Origin: Flammulina velutipes
Taxonomy: Eukaryota; Basidiomycota; Agaricomycetes; Agaricales; Physalacriaceae
Assembly: GCA_011800155.1 (NCBI GenBank)
Contig: CM022372.1
Coordinates: 3,038,001 to 3,102,000 of the forward strand
Direction of reading: 5' to 3'
DNA length: 64,000 nt
Shown: in pieces, positions 58,546 to 64,000 of the stretch
Layout: each line of letters opens with the position of its first letter
Numbering within the stretch: position 1 is the stretch's first letter
Notes under the pieces: generated by a model
Seen by the model: the letters and a program-made list of their open reading frames with translations, nothing else
Databases searched by the model: none
What the model was told of the DNA's origin: nothing
Program-made: the position numbers and the translations under genes

Positions 58546-60180
58546 GCTCGCCGCGGGGCTTGGGAATCCGGAATTTGGTGCATATTATTCCCTTCATTTT
58601 GCGACTTTTTTGAACCTCTATGCAGACACCATATCACGATTCCTCAACATTCATTCCCGCCACAATTACAAATCACCGGAAATGCTTCGATTTCTACCCT
58701 GCACTCACCAGATATGTTCCGTCTGTACGTATTCACCTTTAGCGAGGCATCTAGGCTTGGCCGCCGCGCGTCCTCATGTTCCCACGTAGCCTCTCTCATT
58801 ACTTCCACGTCGCAGATTACGGGAGTGCCACACCACATACCCCCTCGCGCGCGCCAGAACACAGCGGAATCGGGTTCCTTGTCAAGGAAGAGGGACACGC
58901 TCGCTACGGGGATTGGGAATTCGAAAAATGTGCGTACATTTGCACGTTGACTTTGTACACTATTTTGACGTTCGAGATAGGTCAATATATCCCTGTGCAC
59001 TACGTCGAGCCCGGACGGGGCTAAGCTGTTCGCGACAATGGCTGTGCCACTGTCCCTCCAGCTTTACTCGAAAGCACTGTGCCAAATACTAGGGTGGTGG
59101 GTCGCTCGCCGCGGGGCTTGGAAATCCAAAAAATGTGCGTATTTTTGCATCTCACTTTGCATTCAATTTCGACGTTTGGGATAGGTTGATATATCCGTGC
59201 GCTACATCGAGTCCGGACGGAGCTGAGCTGATCGCGACAGTGGCTACGCCACTGTCCCTCCAGCCTCATCCACATTCTCAACACTCGGAAACACAGTGTC
59301 AATTGCAAGGGTGGTATGTCGCTCGCCGCGGGGCTTGGAAATTCGGAAAATGTGGGTATTTTTACATGTTGATTTGTGTTCGGTTTTGACGTTCAGTATA
59401 GGTCGGTATATCCACTTTCTTCATCAACTCACTCCGAGCTATCGTGACAGTGGCTACATCACTGTCCCTCCAGTTGCATCTACCTCCTCGAAGCTCAGAA
59501 GTACGGTGTCAAGTGTTAGGGTGGTGCGTCGCTCGCCGCGGGGCTTGGGATTTTGAAAAATGTGCGTATTTTTGCACGTTGATTTGCATCCAATTTTGAC
59601 ATTTGGGATAGTATTTATCCACGCAGTACCGGACGTGGCTTCAGCTATCGCGACAGTGGCTGTGCCACTCTCCCTTCAGCCGCGCGCACCTCCTCAACGC
59701 TCCGGCAGACAGTAGCAGGTACTACATTGGGTGTTCGCTCGCCACGGGGCTTGGGGTTCAGGAAAATGTACGTATTTCTTGCATCTAATTTCGGACTCAT
59801 TTACAATGTTGATATTAGATTTTGACCGTCAAAGCGGCACCGACGTACACACTATATCTCCACCCGGACTATATTCCCCGGATCGATGTTCACGGGATAT
59901 CTGGATGTGCGCGTGTTCAGCCAAGTTATTTATATACCCTGCATTCATTTCCGAGAGACGACAGGAGATGGATATCTTGTATGTACTTGGCACACTGATC
60001 CTTTCGCAAAAGTGTCATCCCGAAGCCCGTGGTCCCGAAACAGCCACTTGAATGTGCGCCACACTACAGTGTGGATCTCCCGCGACAGAAGCTACACCGC
60101 TGTCCTCCTATCCACGATCTCTACAATGCTTCGGTATCATTACTCTTGCAGTGGAATCGCTCGCCGCGGGGCTTTTCCCC
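58546..60180. repeat. Tandem array of about 205-217 bp units
   Basis: The anchor GCTCGCCGCGGGGCTTGG (with small changes) recurs at 58546, 58899, 59104, 59321, 59531, 59737 and 60159, so the inner spacing is 205-217 bp and the outer copies are further apart. Each inner unit also holds GCGACAGTGGCTRTGCCACT (hairpin-forming), a CTGTCCCTCCAG or similar block, and AAAATGTGCGTATTTTTGCA followed by a ...GGGATAG end. Confidence 0.85.
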
Positions 60181-61900
60181 CATGAAAAGGTACGTATTCT
60201 TTGCTTCTATATTCTGTTCTATATTTACCATCTATCCGAGGGCAGTTGAGGTCGTGCCCCTGCTACGTGATTTATATAGCGCTGAAGGAAATGAGAGGTC
60301 AGGTTCACGATGACTCAGTCGACCTTTGCGTGTTTGGTTGAATATCTGGATTCCCGCACCAGACGTGCTAGTGTATGACTCGTATTAGACTACAATGTAA
60401 TTTGAATAGAAAAATGAATACCTTTGCAAAATATCGAGACCGAATGTGTTAAAATTGACTTGACGTCGAATGGACTTGACGTTGAAATCCGCAATCCCGC
60501 CTTGAGAATGAGCGCTACGGCGCGGAAATTGTGTCGAAACACATACCCGTAGCGTCGTCTCGTATAATGAAGTGATATAGGAGTGATTGTACAATAATTG
60601 ACAAGAAACAAGTGAGATACCATATTCTTGAAATGGCGGATGTTGGTTTGGTGAAACTCAATATTCCCGTAATGCCATTTCTCAATTGGCAGGTTCCCGA
60701 CATCTCGATTGCTCTAAACGTTGCGGAATTCATTTAGTATTATCATTAATCTGAATATACAGATGCGTCTGGAGCGGACAGGGCTTGTAGCCACTCGCGA
60801 TCCACCATCTGGAGGTATCCCGCTCGTTGGGATCTTCCAACATCCAGCACGTCTAGATCATCAGGGTAGCATTCGGAAATAGCAATAAATATAACTTCAA
60901 TGAAGTGCCAAGCTTTACTTGCATCATCGGGAATGAATCCCCGCGTCAATCTTGGATGTTGACGCCGCCACAGATCTCAGGCAGCGTAGAGGCTATCTTG
61001 CAAGAATGGTGTATTGGGAACATCTGGGAGTTGCTCAGATATACTGTTATGTAATATATCAGTATATATAGTGCCTCAAAACGCGTAGAAACACGTTGAA
61101 TTGACGCGAACGCTGGCGAGGACGTGTGAACCCTGTAATCAGAGGTTATCTGGATGATCGGACCCTAGGCAATCTAATCATGACGCAACAACGCCTTTGC
61201 TCGCGACGTTCACACTCGCAAACTCAAGTCGTTTTCTCTCACTTTGTATAGGTATTCATACCTTGGATAATAGTTCGATTAGTTTATCTATTGGATTACT
61301 TCATTCGCAGTACGCTCTGCAGTGCGCATCGACATATTCTACATAATGCTTAGAACGTTGCTGTCTTTGCGGACGGAAGGGTGTCTTGAGGTTCCTCTAA
61401 CCTGCATTGTCCTCGTACACGGAGTTTGTATTTCGAGTCCGCTCGCTTCGAATAGCGGGCAGGGTGTGAATAACCCGTTTGCGCATATTCACAGTTCCAG
61501 AGTTCAGCCAGTCGAATGGCCGCCAGCGACAATCATTAGGCTACGTAATGTGACCCTTGATCAATATCTATTCTTGGCGAGACGTTTGGATTGAGGAAGC
61601 TATTGAGGAGGAGAAGAGGAGGATACAGTGTCCGTAAGGACACTGTGAAGAACGGGAGTGAATGGGAGCTTCTCGTATCATTGAGTAGTATCTCCGACAA
61701 AATATTTGACAAGTTCCCATTGCCCGAAGGTGCAGGAGCGCGTACGTACTCAAATAACGAATGCGCCGCCACCCTCTTCTCGTCAATTGTCATTCCGAAC
61801 TTCCTCCTCCTGGCGCTCCTTGTTTTACCGATTGGCTACGTGTCATCACATGACCCTTAGCCGTGCATCCGCGCCCCGGGAGCGGCTTCATTTTGGGTAT
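60181..61900. other. No supported complete gene; one coding-like minus-strand relic
   Basis: On the minus strand 60990-60746 an open stretch reads R-R-Q-H-P-R-L-T-R-G-F-I-P-D-D and E-V-I-F-I-A-I-S-E-C-Y-P-D-D-L-D, ending at a stop near 60746. It has no ATG in frame and is probably the tail of a decayed gene. Plus-strand frames at 61322-61594 and 61591-61860 have no recognisable content. Confidence 0.35.
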
Positions 61901-64000
61901 AAGTAGGAGAGGTGGAAGAGGGTAAGTCATCATTCCATCCTCTCATCCCTTTTCCTTTCTCTCATCTTCTCTTAGTTCTCTCAATCGCCTATCACTACTC
62001 TCATACTCATCTTCGCGGTCCTTTTCGACACTCTCGATGTCGAGCACAACAGCGATCAGTGCCCTTTGATATCTTTCCCACGGGACCTTGGCTCTTACCA
62101 CCACTGGCGTTTTTCAACGTTTTTGCCAACGCTGCATAGCTTCTTGAACGTGACGCTGGTACGTCCCTCATACCATTCTATAGCTGTCTGTATACTCACA
62201 GATATAATTAGCTTACGGTAACCATGCCGTTCCCCAACTCCAACAATATGCTTCATGGTACGTTCGTTAGCATTCCCGTATCCATTTCACTGCTCACTGC
62301 TATCATATAGCTTACGTTCAAACCACCATACAAGCAAACTTGGAGTTCGACGCTACGCTTGGTATGTTATTCTCTTACTCCCCTTGGTATTCATTCACGG
62401 TGACACTAGGCATTCTTTGCGATATGTTTACTCTACGGCCATACGAGCGACGGAGATAGGATTCGAGGAGAAGACGATATCAACAAGGTGCGTCGGTCTA
62501 CATCTATCCTTTACTTTCACTAACGGCTACAATAGCTTTGGATTGCATCCCACGGAGCACGAATACCACTGCGGAATGGACGACAGCAACGATGGACAGA
62601 CCGCTGTAAACCTCGCGGTACGTGTCCGTGGTATCTATATATCCACTACCTAACCCTCATACTATTTCCAGCGCCTCCCAAGCATTTACTATGGATCTCA
62701 ACGTATACGGCACCGACTCGCTACAGCAAACCATACAACGACACTGGTGAAAAGACTGCTGCATGTCTACATGCTATTCATACACGATACTACGGGAACG
62801 ATCAATATTCGCAGAGCGGTACCCAACTCAACCCAACCGTTGGCCAACACCGTCCTATACGGACGGCTAGTCGCTCATAGCAACTTGGCCAAGCGGTAGG
62901 TATTCCTTTCGTCTTTGCTTGGGGTAATTTACTCATCGTTTCGCCAGGATTTCAACACAAGCCCAAACCATCTTCTAACGGGACTCCACCATGCTGGACT
63001 GGTCCCCCCGCTTACCTCTTCAACTAGGAGACGTCAATCTAGCGTCGACGTATACGCAACATGTATTTCAACACGCGACCAGGGGTATGTTCCTTTTATT
63101 ACTTTCCTTGACTTCCTTTCTGACGTTCCGTATAGTTTTCGCGACGTTTGTATAGCCGCTCCCATGTCCCGATAAGGTATGTGGTTTGTTCTCACTTGTT
63201 GATTTTGTGCCATTCTCAGGCAATCACAGTCGTTGTCGCACGAACCAGTCATTATCTGCTGGTGACCATCTTCCCCGGGTGCCCGCGGGTTCATTTCGCT
63301 CTGCGGGTGCGTCAAACCCCTCTCTGACAGCCCGGTACGGTCTGCAATCGGTTCGTAACTGGTCTATTTGCATTTATCTGACGTCTTGCTCACGTTTCAC
63401 GCAGGTATTAGCTGCCGGGCTGGATTTCAAGGCAAGTACTTACCTTTTGGTTCGTTTTGATCGGTGTAGGCTAACATTTCTCTATTCCTATAGCTGCTAC
63501 TCGAACACATGCATTGTACTGCCGCGATCCCACCTATCGAGCCCCGCCATGTCCCGGTATGTACATCTCGTTACTATGTTTATATGTTGGTTCTGACGTT
63601 TGTGGTGTTCAGTAAGCACTCGTTTACATGATATATTCATACACTGATGCTCCCCTAGGCTCTACCTTGTCCGCGCGGGGTCATTTCATTGTCCACGTGC
63701 GCCACACTTCGGGCGAACTCACCTACCGACGGCCTGGGAGGGTCTAGGACCCTTTGTAAGTGTTCTACCTTGTTCTATGTGATGTTTCGCTGACGCTTCG
63801 CTCAGACGTCTCTTTGTATTGATGAGCAGAACCCATCTGGGTGTGGATTCATCATTCAACTTGGTATGTGGTTCGTTTGGCTTCATTCTTTTCACATAAA
63901 ACTTACGATTCCGGCTCTATTTAGTCGCTATCTAGGCGTATCATGTGATACGATGTGTCTATCCCCAACGATCTTGTTGATTTCCCGGTAAGTGCATCTT
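61901..64000 (+). other. Intron-rich candidate gene of unknown function, frame unresolved
   Basis: A TATA-like GGGTATAAGTAGGAG at about 61896 and a CT-rich leader precede many plus-strand GT...AG pairs spaced like 45-60-nt introns (for example 62258-62310, 62359-62410, 62489-62535, 62617-62671, 62898-62947, 63084-63135). Some exons join in frame (M-P-F-P-N-S-N-N-M-L-H, then A-Y-V-Q-T-T-I-Q-A-N-L-E-F-D-A-T-L; F-G-L-H-P-T-E-H-E-Y-H-C-G-M-D-D), but no chain stays open throughout. It may be a real gene running past the window edge, a decayed gene, or a spliced non-coding RNA. Confidence 0.3.

Noticed and set aside
1..64000. CRISPR arrays, bacterial operons, riboswitches, retrotransposon polyproteins
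   Set aside because: No regularly spaced short repeats, no Shine-Dalgarno-linked gene strings, and no reverse transcriptase, integrase or transposase motifs in any frame that I inspected.

Overview
The window is from a filamentous fungus, most likely an Agaricomycete basidiomycete. The evidence is the gene architecture: dense genes on both strands, many GT-AG introns of about 45-60 nt, tRNA genes with short anticodon-loop introns, NACHT-WD40 NLR-type receptors, and paralogous F-box proteins. There are no bacterial operons, CRISPR arrays or phage genes. Spliced gene models were built by hand; where exon phases sum to a whole reading frame I say so.

Left part (1-22.7 kb), mostly ordinary genes. 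It holds a 5'-truncated uncharacterised protein (<1-2563), a decayed nucleoporin Nup98-Nup96 (NUP145) copy (about 3.8-4.9 kb), and a secreted protein that looks like a protein kinase (6.1-7.4 kb). Two paralogous F-box proteins on the minus strand flank a TANGO2/NRDE gene. A 10-exon membrane-anchored histidine acid phosphatase, a small NTF2-like protein and a YTH-domain protein of the YTHDC1 class follow. Next come a secreted FAD-linked oxidase, a 625-bp MITE with TA target duplications, and an 8-exon BEM46-like alpha/beta hydrolase.

Middle part (23-51 kb), a tandemly duplicated innate-immunity-like locus. Two 7-exon NLR genes (1444 and 1459 aa) have a helical N-terminal domain, NACHT, about 12 WD40 repeats and a conserved C-terminal cap, with exon phases and several exon lengths identical. 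Each is followed by decayed antisense copies of a Ser-rich gene and then by a small gene A (167/161 aa) carrying a conserved GC-AG intron. In the second unit gene A is followed by an intact gene B (382 aa); in the first unit gene B is reduced to a relic. The repeated set NLR + A (+ B) is the best candidate for an undescribed system here; a functional link is inferred from linkage only.

Right part (51-64 kb). A cluster of at least nine tRNA-Ala(UGC) copies includes intact, marginal and decayed members with unrelated introns. A tRNA-His(GUG) lies next to a 580-bp TA-flanked MITE. The apparently intact Ser-rich gene related to the decayed copies of the NLR region follows. Then come a tandem array of about 210 bp units, and finally 3-4 kb with many splice-like signals but no coherent reading frame that I could resolve.
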